In this document: positions 18,802-29,030 of the stretch, one piece after another | Numbering within the stretch: position 1 is the first letter of the stretch | Layout of the letters: each line of letters opens with the position of its first letter | Assembly (NCBI RefSeq): GCF_004028235.1 | Contig: NZ_CP035037.1 | Location: forward strand, 496,001 to 560,000 | From: Leucobacter muris | GTDB taxonomy: Bacteria; Actinomycetota; Actinomycetes; Actinomycetales; Microbacteriaceae | DNA length: 64,000 nt | Direction of reading: 5' to 3' | Program-made: the position numbers and the translations under genes | The notes under the pieces: model-generated | The model's database searches: none | The model's input: only the letters and a program-made list of their open reading frames with translations | Told to the model about the DNA's origin: nothing

Positions 18802-18998
18802 GATGTCAGCGTAGCGGGGCCGGGCGGGGGCGCGCCCGGAGGTTGCTTCGCGTGTAGCCGGGTCGCTCGGCGGTTTCCGGGCTTCCGGGTCTCCGGTTCT
18901 TGAGGGTTCGGGCCTTCGGGCCTCCCGGCCCGCTCCTGGCGATCCGGGCCTTCCGAGCCGGCTCTTTCGCGCGGGCTGGGTTGGGGAGAGAATGGAGT

Positions 18999-19436
18999 AT
19001 GAGCGAGAACCAGAGTGCAGTGACGGTGCTGTCCGACGACGAGTGCTGGCGGCGGCTCGGGTCGCAGCGGGTCGGGCGGCTCGTCACCAGCGTGGGCGAC
19101 GTCGTCGACGTGGTGCCGATCAACTTCGTGGTCGACGACGGCTCGGTGGTCTTCCGCACCGCGCCGGGCAACAAGCTCGTCGAGCTGACCATCAACGACT
19201 CCGTGCTCTTCGAGGCCGACGAGATCGGCGAGGAGTCGGGGTGGAGCGTGGTGGTGCGCGGGCACGCGCGAGTGCTCGAGGCGCAGGCCGAGGTCGCCGA
19301 GGCCGAGGCGCTGCCGCTCAAGCCGTTCGTGCCGACGCTCAAGCCCACGTTCGTGCGCATCGAGGTCGTGTCGATCGGCGGCCGCGAATACCGTTTCGGC
19401 CCCGAGCCGCGCCGCGAGGACCAGCAGGAGGGGTAG
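18999..19436 (+). CDS. Pyridoxamine-5'-phosphate-oxidase-like flavin-binding protein
   Basis: The 145-residue protein has the split-barrel pattern RVGRLVTSVGDVVDVVPINF and FRTAPGNKL, followed by a WSVVVRGHARV strand. This is the PNPOx-like/FMN-binding family found in many actinobacteria. It could bind FMN, F420 or heme. The start is the ATG at 18,999; longer extensions run into repetitive noncoding sequence at 18,850-18,960. Confidence 0.8.
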   Translation: MSENQSAVTVLSDDECWRRLGSQRVGRLVTSVGDVVDVVPINFVVDDGSVVFRTAPGNKLVELTINDSVLFEADEIGEESGWSVVVRGHARVLEAQAEVAEAEALPLKPFVPTLKPTFVRIEVVSIGGREYRFGPEPRREDQQEG

Positions 19437-19525
19437 GGGGTTCGCCGCTTCTGCGACCCTGGTCATTTGTGCTCCCGAAGTATGGGTAAGATAGAGGGGT
19501 TGCTTCGCGAAGGCGTGGTAGCAAA

Positions 19526-19591
<66 letters not shown>

Positions 19592-19605
19592 AAATAACTA
19601 AACAA

Positions 19606-19679
19606 CGGGTTGTGGCGCAGCTTGGTAGCGCACCTGACTGGGGGTCAGGGGGTCGCAGGTTCAAATCCTGTCAACCCGA
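19606..19679 (+). tRNA. tRNA-Pro (anticodon GGG)
   Basis: A full cloverleaf can be drawn. The acceptor stem is CGGGTTG/CAACCCG with discriminator A. The anticodon stem is CCTGA/TCAGG around a 7-base loop with GGG in the centre, and the T arm is GCAGG-TTCAAAT-CCTGT. CCA is not encoded. It stands at the left end of the integrated element, just before the integrase, and probably acts as the replacement gene for the damaged copy upstream. Confidence 0.9.
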
Positions 19680-19684
19680 CGGAA

Positions 19685-19719
19685 AAGCCCTGATGAGAAG
19701 CTATTTCTCGTCAGGGCTT
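19685..19719 (+). terminator. Terminator hairpin after tRNA-Pro
   Basis: Arms AAGCCCTGATGAGAA and TTCTCGTCAGGGCTT pair over 15 bases with one G-T pair and a 5-base loop. The hairpin begins six bases after the tRNA and is followed by a T-rich stretch. Confidence 0.8.
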
Positions 19720-19804
19720 CCTTCGTTTCTGGTGACCTTCGCCGGGCTCCGGAATGGGTCCAAGATCGGGTCTAGAACCCGCTCGTTCCGGCCTGTCTAG
19801 CAAG

Positions 19805-19841
19805 CTAGTGGGCCAAAAAGTGGAAATCTAGTGGGCCAAAA
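19805..19841. repeat. Two direct copies of CTAGTGGGCCAAAA
   Basis: The 14-mer occurs at 19,805-19,818 and 19,828-19,841, in the gap between the tRNA and the integrase stop. The core TAGTGGGCCAA recurs at 52,249-52,259 at the far end of the element. Arm-type integrase-binding sites are one explanation. The remainder of 19,720-19,898 has no other feature I can see. Confidence 0.7.
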
Positions 19842-19898
19842 TCCGGGCAGCACGATGCTCCCAGCCCTTCCCGAGCCAGGATGTCGGCGCGGGAGTAT

Positions 19899-21093
19899 CT
19901 AGAGCTGTCGCCTGCGGGGCTTCTCGGTGGTCTCCTTCCTCTTCGATGGGGTGGCGAAGAACTGGTTGGCGAGCGTCGCTGCTTCGCTCAGGTGCCGGTG
20001 GTCGGGGTGCAGGTAGCCCTTAGTCGTCTCGATGGAGGCATGGCCGAGGATGCGCTGCAGCACATGGAGCGGCACGCCGGCATCCGCGAGCCAGGTGGCT
20101 CCGGTGTGCCGGAGGCCGTGGCGGGTGAGGTTCGGCAGGCCGAGGTTCGTCACGAGCTCATCCCACTTCGTCGCGTCGCGCACGGTGGCAGTGGTGAGCA
20201 CCCCTCCGCGGGGGCCGCGTAGCAGAGGATCACCCGGCTCCTTCCCCGCTGAGAGGCGGATGAGGATGGGTTCGAGCGGGTCGAGTATCGGCACATAGCG
20301 TTCCTTGCGACCCTTGGTCTGCTTCGTGACGAGGCCGCCCTTGCCGGGGTATATCTGCCGCTCGATCTTCACGATGCGATTCACCCAGTCGATGTCACCG
20401 ACTTCGAGGCCGGCGACCTCGGAACCACGAGCGCAGAGCATGGCGCAGAGCATGACGTGACCCGAATAGCTCTGATGCACCTCAGCGCACGCATCGGCGA
20501 TCTTGTTCAGCGTCTCCATGTCCGGGACGGCGAGGGCTCGCAGCGAGCCGGGCGTCAACGCGGACTGCTGACTGAGCGTGCGGCGGGCACGATTCTTGGC
20601 AGGGTTCGATGGGATCACCTCGTGGCGCACCGCCACGTCGAGGACGCGCACGAGAGCCGCGATCGAGGTCTTGATCGTTGACGGCCCGAACTCGGTCTCC
20701 CACTGGTCAATGGTGCGGTCGATCAGGCCTGTGGAGATGCGGCTGACCTGCAGATGCCCGAGCGCGGGCACCACTCGCAGCCGGAGGCTGATCTCGTAGC
20801 CGGAGGCTGTCGACGTCGGGTCGAGACCGCGCTGCCAGCGCTCGCCGATGGACTCCAACATAGTCGGCGAACGTGATGAGGATGTTCGCACCTGTCTCCG
20901 TCGCCTGCTGCAGCTTCTCGAAGAAGGCTTCCGCCTCTTCCGGGGTGTCGACGAACTCGGATCGGCTGGGCCGTTTCTTGGTCTGCGGGTCGGTCCAGCG
21001 CACGCGCGCGAGATAGCCGCTGCCGCGGCTCTCGATGCTCGTGGAGAGCTTCACCCCGATCGGGGGCATCTTGTGGTTGCGTGGGTCAGCCAT
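19899..21093 (-). pseudogene. int: Tyrosine integrase of the element, one-base frameshift
   Basis: The N-terminal part (from 21,093) has the Arg-rich AP2-like start and ends at ILITFADYV. The rest continues in another frame as ESIGERWQRGL. The catalytic residues are all present: Arg in MLCARGSEV, HxxR in RHGLRHTGA, the GH pair in LGHASIETT and Tyr in KGYLHPD. Removing one T at 20,857-20,858 restores a protein of about 397 residues. Its place next to tRNA-Pro marks it as the recombinase that inserted this element. As read it is inactive, unless the extra base is a sequencing error. Confidence 0.88.
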
Positions 21094-21286
21094 GCGTGCC
21101 CTCGCGTTCCAGCACCCAGGCTCGCACGGTGGGCGGGTTGTAACGGGCGATACCGCCGACCTGCACGAACGGCGGCCCCTCGTGCTCGCGCCGCCAGCGA
21201 GAGAGCGTGGCCTGCGAGACGTTCAGGAACTCCGCCGCCTCTTGCGAGTTCCAGAGAGGTTCGACAGCGTCAATCGTGGCGGGCAT
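21086..21286 (-). CDS. Excisionase-like helix-turn-helix protein
   Basis: The 66-residue protein is a MerR-type winged helix: WNSQEAAEFLNVSQATLSRWRREHEGPP, then VGGIARYNPPTVRAWV. This is the pattern of small DNA-binding excisionases beside tyrosine integrases. Its stop overlaps the integrase start by 8 bases. The longer frame upstream overlaps the preceding gene, so the ATG at 21,286 is preferred. Confidence 0.82.
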   Translation of the reverse strand: MPATIDAVEPLWNSQEAAEFLNVSQATLSRWRREHEGPPFVQVGGIARYNPPTVRAWVLEREGTHG

Positions 21287-21857
21287 GGTCGCTCGCCCGC
21301 CGCGCTCGGCCGAACGTATCCTCGATGTACTGACGTGCCTGCACGTCGGCTGCGACGAACGCGACGAAATCCTCGGTCCGGTTCTGGATCGTCTCGTCCT
21401 CGAGCGGAGGTTGCAGTTCCTCGCCTGGCCAGGCCGTCTGCCGTGTCGGACGGCCGCGATCGAGCCGAGTGCCAGAGGTGACGACCCATTCGCGGAGCCG
21501 GTCGCGTGCCGCCACGAAGTCCGTATGCCAGGCAATCGGCCCAGAGGCCGACTGCTCGGGATCGTAGCTCGCGCACCAGTGCAGGTGCAGCGCCGAGAGC
21601 TCCCAGACGAGTTCGGGATGCCGGTGCCAGAACGGCGGCACAACAGAGGCGGGCAGCCCGTAAGTCTTCCGCAGCCAGTCCACCCATTGGTTCAGCGCCA
21701 GCCACTCTGCCTCGGCGTCTCCGGCGGTCAGGAGATTCCAGTTGATCGGACGCGGAGGCTCGGGCAGCGCCATCCCGGCCATGAGCTCGTCGTACAGGTC
21801 GATGTCCTCGACCTCGACTTCGGCCTCGGGGCTCGGTTGTGTCGGCTCGTCGGTCAT
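21270..21857 (-). CDS. Element-borne protein resembling DUF4913
   Basis: The 195-residue protein has an acidic N-terminus and a Trp-rich middle (EAEWLALNQWVDWLRKTYG, then FWHRHPELVWELSALHLHW). This recalls the DUF4913 proteins of actinobacterial conjugative elements; the match is from memory of the pattern and is tentative. The ATG at 21,857 is preferred over an upstream GTG because GGAGG lies 8 bases before it, overlapping the stop of the SSB-like gene. It overlaps the excisionase-like gene by 17 bases. Confidence 0.6.
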   Translation of the reverse strand: MTDEPTQPSPEAEVEVEDIDLYDELMAGMALPEPPRPINWNLLTAGDAEAEWLALNQWVDWLRKTYGLPASVVPPFWHRHPELVWELSALHLHWCASYDPEQSASGPIAWHTDFVAARDRLREWVVTSGTRLDRGRPTRQTAWPGEELQPPLEDETIQNRTEDFVAFVAADVQARQYIEDTFGRARRASDHARHD

Positions 21858-21862
21858 CGTGT

Positions 21863-22336
21863 TCACCTCCCCAGCCCGATCGCAAGCCGAGGCTCAGGCG
21901 AGCGGAACTCCACCGCCGTAACCTCCGCCGCCGTGGGCGTCTTTGGTTCGAGCTGGCGCGGGGTGCGCTCGACGGCGTAGCGGGCACGGGAGGTATCGAA
22001 GAGGAGCCGGGAGGCGCGGAACTGAGGGCGCTCGATTCGCTGCCCGTCCTGCTCGTACTGCCGCTTCGCGAACTCGCCGACCGCCACGACATCATCGCCC
22101 TTGACGAAATCCGCGAAGGCCTCCTCGGCCTTATCGCCGATCATGATCAGGTCGATGTATGCGGAACCGACGAGAGTGAAGGTGCCGTCTTCCTCGTGGC
22201 GACGGAACTTCTGCCCGATCTGCGCGACCAGTAGAAAGACCTCTCCCGGCTTCGACTTCTGCTCCGGCGCTCGGGAGAGAAACCCTCGGACCGACGGCTC
22301 TGAACGGATCTCCATCGTCACGACCTCCTCGCTCAT
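21863..22336 (-). CDS. Single-stranded-DNA-binding-like (OB-fold) protein
   Basis: The 157-residue protein looks like an element-encoded SSB. It has the strand pattern FLLVAQIGQKFRR, a middle DLIMIGDKAEEAFADFVKGDDVVAVGEF segment typical of the SSB OB-fold, and a variable C-terminus without the usual acidic tip. Such proteins protect the transferred strand. It sits in the transfer operon between the coupling protein and the integration module. Confidence 0.72.
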   Translation of the reverse strand: MSEEVVTMEIRSEPSVRGFLSRAPEQKSKPGEVFLLVAQIGQKFRRHEEDGTFTLVGSAYIDLIMIGDKAEEAFADFVKGDDVVAVGEFAKRQYEQDGQRIERPQFRASRLLFDTSRARYAVERTPRQLEPKTPTAAEVTAVEFRSPEPRLAIGLGR

Positions 22337-22358
22337 TGCGGCACCCGGTGTGCCGCCT

Positions 22359-24135
22359 CTACTCGGCAGGTGCTCCCGCCGGGCCTGGGGTCTGACGGTG
22401 GTGGAGCTGGGCTTCGACCTCTGCCCGATCCTGCGTGAGTTGCTTCGCGTCGGCGCGTTCGGTCCAGCGGCGGAGGCGCGCGACGATCGGTGGTGCGGAG
22501 CGCAGCAACACGAGGCCGGTGCCGAACGGGAAGCGGCGGATCACGTCGGGAGGCATGACGGGCACCCTGCGCATCGAGCGTTGCGCGGAGCGTGAGCCGT
22601 GATCGCCGACAGTGGTGGAGTCGGTGATCTCGTCGCGCTCACCGATCAGGGTGCTCAGGTCTTGGAGGTCTTTCGAGTTCGAGGCGCCGCCGAGGATGAT
22701 CTTCACGATCGCGGCATCCCAGATCGCCGACGCCGCGTTCTCCGACCACTTCTCCCGCGCCTGCGCGAGCGATTGCAGAACCGGCATGGTCGTGATGCCC
22801 GACCCGCCGCCCTCAGCCATGAGCGTCGGCAAGGACGGCAACGGCGACAAGTTCGCCACCTCGTCGAGCGCGAGCAACAGGGGCGGGTCGAGACGTGCGC
22901 CCGGGCTGCGTGCCGCAAGCCGGCGGGCAGCCTCGACCACGTCCTCGATGAGCGCCGCGACCATCGGTGCGCTGTTGTTTGCCCCGGCGGCGGTCGCGAG
23001 GAGATAGAGGGTGCCCTTCTGCTTGAGGAAGGTCTCGGGGTCGAACACCTCGTCGGGGTCTGGGCTTACGGCGTCGAGTACGCGCGGGTCGGCGAGCGCG
23101 GAGAGCGCGAGGGAGACGCCTTGCCAGATCGAGTCCATCGTGCGCGGGTCGGATTCGAGCATCGCCTGCAGCGCCTCGGCCCACCCGCCGGCAGCCATTG
23201 GGTGGGCGGCGAGGATCGATACGGCATCCCCGGCCGCTGCCGGGTCGAGCGTCCACCGGAACAGATCAGCGGGCTGCCGGCCGTCGAGGGCTGCCGCGTG
23301 GAGGAGGCATTGCAGCGCGACCCTCGTCTTCGCCTCCCAGAAGTCGCCGCCCTCGACCCCGCCCTTCCCCAGCCCCGTCGCAGAGGCGAGCCCAGAGGCA
23401 CGGATCATCGCGGTCAGCGGGTCGCCACAGCCGCGCACGGGTGACCAGCGCAGCCCTGCGGGGATGCCGTCGGCGAGATGCTGCGGGTCGAACACCGCGA
23501 CCGGCCCTACCCGCTGCCGGGCCCTGATCGTGGCGGTCACATTGTCGGGTCGCGTGCTCGTCGTGATGACCGCGCCGGGTGCGGAGAGGATCGAGTTGAT
23601 GACGATGTGTACGCCCTTGCCGGAGCGGGGCGGCCCGATGAGCAGCATCGAGTCCTCGACCGACGCCCACACCTCGACCCCGCGCGAGCTGCCGATCCGG
23701 TAGCCCACCTCCACGGGCTCGGGATGCTCGAGTGAGGGGCGGAGGTTCCCGGCGGCGGGCGAGGATCGCCTTGATGGAGCCGGCCCGTGCGACCTCGCGG
23801 CGGGTCGCGATACCGACGATCCGGTACGGGTCGAGCGCCTGCTGTCGGGAGTGGTGTCGGATCGCCGACCATACCCACCAGCCCCCGACACCACTGCCTG
23901 CGATGAGGAGCCCCGCGACGATCCAGTAGACGACGACGTTGAGGCCTGGCGCGTCGAGTGCGGTGGCGGGGTCGCCGGGGTGCAGGAGCACGGCTGCCCC
24001 GGCTCCGAGGCCGGCCCCTGGTTGCGGGGTGCCGGTGAGGAACGCGGCGGTGCTGCCCGCGACCCGGAGCAGCACCGCTGCGACGCCGAGGGCGGCGAGG
24101 GCGACGAGCGCGGCGTTGGTGAGTTCGTCGCCCAT
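22359..24135 (-). pseudogene. TraG/VirD4-type coupling protein (T4CP), frameshifted
   Basis: The N-terminal 125 residues or so (from ATG 24,135) contain two membrane helices and end around ATRREVARAGSIKAIL. The cytoplasmic ATPase continues in another frame from NLRPSLEHPEPVEVGY, with Walker A in GPPRSGKG and Walker B in LLALDEVANLSPLPS. The change of frame falls in a GC-rich stretch at 23,750-23,770. The joined product would be about 592 residues, normal for actinobacterial T4CPs. This ATPase would hand the relaxase-DNA complex to the conjugation channel. Confidence 0.85.
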
Positions 24136-24161
24136 CGACCCGGTCGGGCGGAGCTGCCCGC

Positions 24162-24713
24162 TCACTCGGGCCGCCCGAGCACGAGGGTGCCGGAGATGCG
24201 GCCCACGAGGATCGCCTCGCCCGTCGGGCACGCCGCAAGATGCCGGGAGTCGATCAGGGCACGGGCGATCCCGTTCGGTGCGGTCTCGGTGTGGGAGATG
24301 ATGACCGCGACCGCGACATCCTCACCGGGCACGAAGCCGCTGCCCGCGAGCTGCGCAAACCGAGGCACCGCCTCCACGGGCGCGGCGGGCTGCGGTGCTG
24401 ACGGCTGCGCGGCCGCTACGACCGGAGCCGCGACAGGGTCGGGGCTCACCGGTCTGGGTTTGGGTGGGGTGCGGTAGTCGGTGATGACTCGTCCGTCGAT
24501 CTCGATGACATCGACGCGGAGCGTGTGGCCGGTGTGCTGGCTGATGGCGTCCACGATGTGCGGGTAGGCGGAGCGCCGCCATGGCGGCGAGAACTCCGGC
24601 GGCAGATACGGCGCCCCGTCCACGGTCACCGACAGGGTGCCGTCCTCGGCGACGACGATTCGCACCATCACCACGGCGGTCGGGTCGGTCTTCTGGCGGG
24701 CACGCTTCGACAT
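24162..24713 (-). CDS. Hypothetical protein of the conjugative element
   Basis: I do not recognise this 183-residue protein. Its N-terminal 90 residues look like a small alpha/beta domain (MVRIVVAEDGTLSVTVDG, HTGHTLRVDVIEIDGRVI). A Pro/Ala-rich linker follows, then an 80-residue C-terminal domain that may bind a ligand. AGGAG precedes the start; a TTG two codons upstream (24,719) is also possible. It lies between dprA and the coupling protein. Confidence 0.6.
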   Translation of the reverse strand: MSKRARQKTDPTAVVMVRIVVAEDGTLSVTVDGAPYLPPEFSPPWRRSAYPHIVDAISQHTGHTLRVDVIEIDGRVITDYRTPPKPRPVSPDPVAAPVVAAAQPSAPQPAAPVEAVPRFAQLAGSGFVPGEDVAVAVIISHTETAPNGIARALIDSRHLAACPTGEAILVGRISGTLVLGRPE

Positions 24714-24781
24714 CGGCAAAGTTCTCCTATCGAGTGGATGAAGGAACAGCCGCCCGAGGGCATGGGCGGCTGAGGGGTGGG

Positions 24782-25786
24782 TCAGAGTGCGAGGCGGCGT
24801 GCGGCGCGGCTGTGATCGGGTGCGACGCGGCGGGCGACCTGCTGATAGGCCGCAGCGAGCGGGAACGGCGACGGGCCCATGAGCTCAGCGACCTCACCAG
24901 CACGGGTGACGGTCTCGGCGATGCCTTCCCGCATGAGCCGGTGACAGCCCGCCGACGACACCGAGGTGACCGGCCCGGGCACCGCGCCGACCGCACGGCC
25001 GAGCTCGAACGCGCGCGCCGCGACCAGCAGCGACCCCGAGCGCGCCGAAGCCTCGGTAATGATCGTCGCCCCGCTGAGCGCGGCGAGAAGACGTGAGCGG
25101 GCGACGAACCGCTCCCGCGACGGCCCCTGGCCGGGCGGGGTCTCGCTGACCTGGATGCCGGCCTGCACCACGATCCGCTCGAACAGCTCAGCATTGTTCG
25201 GCGGGTAGGGGCGGTCGAGGCCGCTGGCGGAGACCACCATCGTGGCTGCGGGGCCCGTGGTGAGGGCGGCGCGGTGCGCGGCGGCATCGATGCCGTAGGC
25301 GCCACCGGAGACGATGACCCGCGGCAGCGCGGCCAGGTCTTCCGCAAGCTCCTGTGTGACATGCACGCCATACGCGGTCGCGGCTCGGGCTCCGGTGATC
25401 GTCACCCGCGAAGAGACGGAGGCGGTGAGCAGTTCCGGGTTCCCGCGCGCCCACAACAGGAGCGGCGCCCGATCCCCGAGATCGTTCAGCGCGACCGGCC
25501 ACCCCGCCCCACCGGGGGTGAGCACCCGGAACTCGTGCCGGTCGGTGAGCTCGGCGATCTGATCCCGGAGCGCGTCGCGCTGCCGGGCTGCGGCGGCTTG
25601 CCGCCACCTGACCCCTTGGAGCGGATCGACCGCGGCGGGGATCGCCGCGCCAGGGTCGCGGATCAGGGCGAGCGTCTCGGCCAGGCCGATCGCGCGCACG
25701 AGCTGCCCCGTGACCGGATTGCCGGGCTCGGCGAGCGTCGCAAGCTCCATCCGGGTGAGCATGTCCTCCGAGAACGTCGCCATCAT
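24782..25786 (-). CDS. dprA: DprA-like DNA-processing protein
   Basis: The 334-residue protein has the DprA Rossmann core: VTITGARAATAYG, VIVSGGAYGIDAAAHRAAL, ASGLDRPYPPNN and ALSGATIITEASARSGSL. DprA loads RecA on incoming single-stranded DNA. Here it is encoded inside a conjugation cluster, so it may process the transferred strand. GGGAGGG lies just before the paired ATG codons at 25,786, which is why the upstream in-frame start is not used. Confidence 0.88.
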   Translation of the reverse strand: MMATFSEDMLTRMELATLAEPGNPVTGQLVRAIGLAETLALIRDPGAAIPAAVDPLQGVRWRQAAAARQRDALRDQIAELTDRHEFRVLTPGGAGWPVALNDLGDRAPLLLWARGNPELLTASVSSRVTITGARAATAYGVHVTQELAEDLAALPRVIVSGGAYGIDAAAHRAALTTGPAATMVVSASGLDRPYPPNNAELFERIVVQAGIQVSETPPGQGPSRERFVARSRLLAALSGATIITEASARSGSLLVAARAFELGRAVGAVPGPVTSVSSAGCHRLMREGIAETVTRAGEVAELMGPSPFPLAAAYQQVARRVAPDHSRAARRLAL

Positions 25787-25909
25787 CGGCCCTCCCTGGT
25801 CTGTGTGGTCGTCTACAGGAGTGAGGTGCGTCAGGGGTGACATGAGAGACGGGCGGAGCCGGCAGACCTGGGGGTAGGGTCTGCGGGTTCCGCCCGTCCT
25901 GGGGGTGCG

Positions 25910-28560
25910 TTACTGGTTCATGAGTTCTTCGATCGTCACCTCCTCGCCCTCGTTCTCCATGCGGTCACGGTGGAGCGCGAGCTTCCGGCCGAACCAGAGC
26001 GTCGCCCCGGCCGCGAGGAGCAGGACGGCCGCCACGCCGCCGACCCAGGCGCCCCAGGCGGTGCCGCCGGTGAGTGCGAGCTCCGGCGGCAGCTCAGGCA
26101 GTTCCGGCTGCTCCGGCGTCGGCGTCTCCGGAGTACCCGGCGGGCGCACGCTCACGACGGTCGTCTCGCCCGGAGCACCGCAGCGCCCCTCGGCGAGCAC
26201 CTTCCCGTCCTTCCCGTACAGAGTCTCGACCCAGTACACGCTCCCCGCCTCATCGGTGCTCGTCGTGCCGGAACGGTAGTGCCCGGCTTCGGTCACCGCG
26301 ATCTGCTTCGAGGTGAAGAACGGCACCTCACAGATCGGGTCCTCGCCTGAGGGCTGCGGCCCATACGCCCGGAACACCAGATACGCGCCCTCGGGGATCG
26401 CGGCGCCTTGCACGAGTGCGGTGTCCTCGAACGGGTCGCCGACGAACGCCGACGCCTGCGCCTGCGTCACCACCGACAGCGGCTGCTCGGGACCGGGCAC
26501 GAAGAACCGCTCCCAGATGTCAGCCGGAGACGACGTGAACGGCTGCACCCGGTCGTCGCCATCGAAGAGGGTCACCACAACGTAGTAGCCGGGCTCCGTC
26601 GGCTGAATCCGATCGTCCTCGCCGTAGCCGATGTCGTAGACCCCGTTCTTCGCCGGAGTCGTGATCCGGGTCAGCACCGGCGCATCGTCCAAGGCCATGT
26701 CCTCGGTCAGCTCCGCATCGGAGGCGAACGGCCCGTAGACGGTGTGCGTGAACTCCTTCACGTCGGGCTGCCAGTAGCCGTCGCCCTCGAACCCGGGATG
26801 GTTCTCGGGGAACCCGGAGACGGTGATCCGGTCGAACGCCCGCCCGCCCTTGTGGACGTTGTACTCGCGTACTTCCGGGGTGATGGTGAGCGGCCAGCGG
26901 ACGCTGTGCGTCTCGACATTGATGCCGTACTCGTCGCGCCAATCCGAGGCGATGAACGGGCGCACCCATTCCGGCTGGCTGCTCTTCTGGACCTCCCACA
27001 CCCAGGTCACGAACCCCGCATCCGGGAGGGTCACCTTCGGCGAGGTGTAGGTGCCCGGCCCCGTCGCCGTCACCGTGACGGTGCCAAGCGGCACCGCATC
27101 CACGGGGATCGCATCGCCTCGTGTCGGGGGGGGAGGGTGCCGGGCACCTGGTAGGCGGTGCCCTCGAAGATCACCGGGATCGGTTCGCCGTTCTGTTTCA
27201 GCCAGGCCCCGTTCGTGGATGCGACGGTGATGGTGTCGGTCACCTCATCGCCAGGCTTGACGAGCCGGCCGTTCGCCTGCGACACCGCCTCCGGCTGGAA
27301 CGGCACCACCGAAGTCTCTACGACCCGGCCGAACCTGTCGGTGAAGGAGTCGGTGAGGTACTTCGCCCAGTCGCCCTGCGCGGTCTTGTCAATGCTCCAC
27401 ACCCAGGTGTAGAAGCCCGACTCGGGCGCCATGATCGTGCCCGGCGAGGTGTAGTGACCGGTATGGGTGAGGGCGAGCTCATCGGTACCGGCGAGCGGCG
27501 CACCCATGGGCGGCGCGTTCGCTTCGGCCGGCTGCACGTCGAACGGGCCATAGAGGCGACCCTCCGCGACCACCGGCACAGGCTGGCCCTCGACCTTGAT
27601 CCAGGAATGCTTGACCACCGTCACCGCGAGGTCGTCCAGCATCGGAGCGCCGGCCTGCACGAACTTCGACGACACTTGCGTTTCGATGATTGGCTGAAAG
27701 TCCAGCGGAATCACCGGAGACTGCGCGGTCGCCGTCAGTGGCTCGAAGGATGCAGCGGCGAGAATCCGCTGCTCGCCCGGGGTGTAGAACAGGTCAACGC
27801 CGGCCCCGTATCCGAGCGCGTGCGCCGACATCTTCGCCTCGATCCGATACTCGGGTGCCCCCTCGGCGGGAGTGCCGACGATCTGATGCGTGCCCGCCCC
27901 GAGCGTCGCCGTCGCGGAGCCGTTCGCGAAGGTGCCGCCGGTGAGAGTGACGGTGCCGGTCGCGGTGGCGGGGTTCGTGCTGATGGTGAGCTGCCCGTGG
28001 TACTGGTTGTCCATCTGAATCGACATCGACACCGACGGATTCCGGACCGCGTTCGCCGCCGCAGCATCCCGCATCGCGGCGAGGTTCGCGAGCGCCGTGG
28101 CCTGCATGTTCGCGGGCACCCGGGTGATGAAGTGCCCGTCGCCGCCCCGGCCCGTGTAGTTGCCGTGGTCGGCGACATCCCAGACATAGAGCTGCACCGC
28201 CGAGGTGATGTTCGGGTCCTGCGATTCGCCCCACCGGCCCATGACGTAGTTCAGTCGGGCGAGCTGCGTGTCGCTGAGCTCATCGAGCGTGGTCTTGAGC
28301 TCGGGATGCTCCGTCGTGCCGTACGGGGGCAGCGCGTCCAGGTCCATGCAGTACGCCTGCCGCCCGTGCGAGGAGAAGCTGCCGAGCCACCACGACTCGT
28401 CTCCATACCCGACCCCGAGGGTGGCCGCCTGCGCGGGCGCCGGGGTGAAGAACAGGCCGCCGAAGAGCATCAGCAGCACGGTGAGGATCGCCGCCATGCG
28501 GGCGACAGCACGGCCCGGCGGCGGCGAGGTATCGGGTGGCACGAGAGCGGTAGGCGACAT
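25910..28560 (-). pseudogene. Large sortase-anchored surface protein, frameshifted
   Basis: The N-terminus has a signal peptide (MAAILTVLLMLFGGLFF, then an AQA cleavage region) and a domain with GRQAYCMDLDALPP, which may hold an internal thioester Cys. Several beta-rich repeats follow, each with a GxYTSP/PESGFYTWVW-type strand. The C-terminus has LALTGG, a membrane helix and a charged tail, a sortase-type signal. The frame changes in a run of eight G at 27,126-27,133, between GTAYQVPGTLPP and PVDAVPLGT. Joined length is about 880 residues. It may mediate mating contact, which is inference. Confidence 0.8.
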
Positions 28561-28734
28561 AGTGAACTCCTGACTAGAACGAGCGCCGCCGCCAGGGGTG
28601 ACGACGGCCAACAGTCAGGTACGCCACCGACCCACCCGCGCGCTGGGTTCTCGCCTGCTTCCCGTTTTCCCCTGCCAGGCTGAGAAGCCACTGCCGCGAG
28701 CGAAGCGAGGGAGGGGCCCCAGGATGGTGCGCGA

Positions 28735-28941
28735 GTCACCCTGCCCGGCCGCGACTTCCCATGGAAGAAGGCCGGGATCTCCGCTCAGTCGCTCCGTGCC
28801 GACCGCATCCTCTATGAGGTTGAGCAGACCGGTGGAGACGTCCGTCGTGTCTGCGACCTCTTCGGCATCACCATCGACACTGCCCTCCACTACGCCCGCA
28901 CCATCGCGGACCCGCCCAACACCACGGTCGACAGCGTGTAG
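28735..28941 (+). pseudogene. C-terminal fragment of a recombinase-like protein
   Basis: An open stretch without its own start ends at the TAG at 28,939. It reads LRADRILYEVEQTGGDVRRV, then CDLFGITIDTALHYART. I associate this pattern with the C-terminal end of actinobacterial tyrosine recombinases, with moderate uncertainty. It lies at the left edge of the arsenic island and could be the remnant of the recombinase that brought it. The sequence on its left (28,561-28,734) has no feature I recognise. Confidence 0.45.
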
Positions 28942-29004
28942 GCGCCGCTGAAGGTGAACCTTCGGCAAACACTGGCCCGCATGCGGCTCCTCGACTTGCC
29001 GACT

Positions 29005-29019
29005 GATTCGATATGAATC
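29005..29019. promoter_or_regulatory. Candidate ArsR operator upstream of trxB
   Basis: GATTC-GATAT-GAATC is an inverted repeat containing TTCGATATGAA. The same 11-mer recurs at 34,251-34,261 in the gap between the arsO-like gene and arsR. A TATAGA at 29,022 may be the -10 box, so a bound repressor would cover the promoter. An ATG at 29,013 falls inside this site and is unlikely to be the trxB start. Confidence 0.6.
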
Positions 29020-29030
29020 AATATAGATAC

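Noticed and set aside
29013..29030. Upstream start of thioredoxin reductase at 29,013
   Set aside because: The ATG lies inside the inverted-repeat operator and adds residues not usual for the family.
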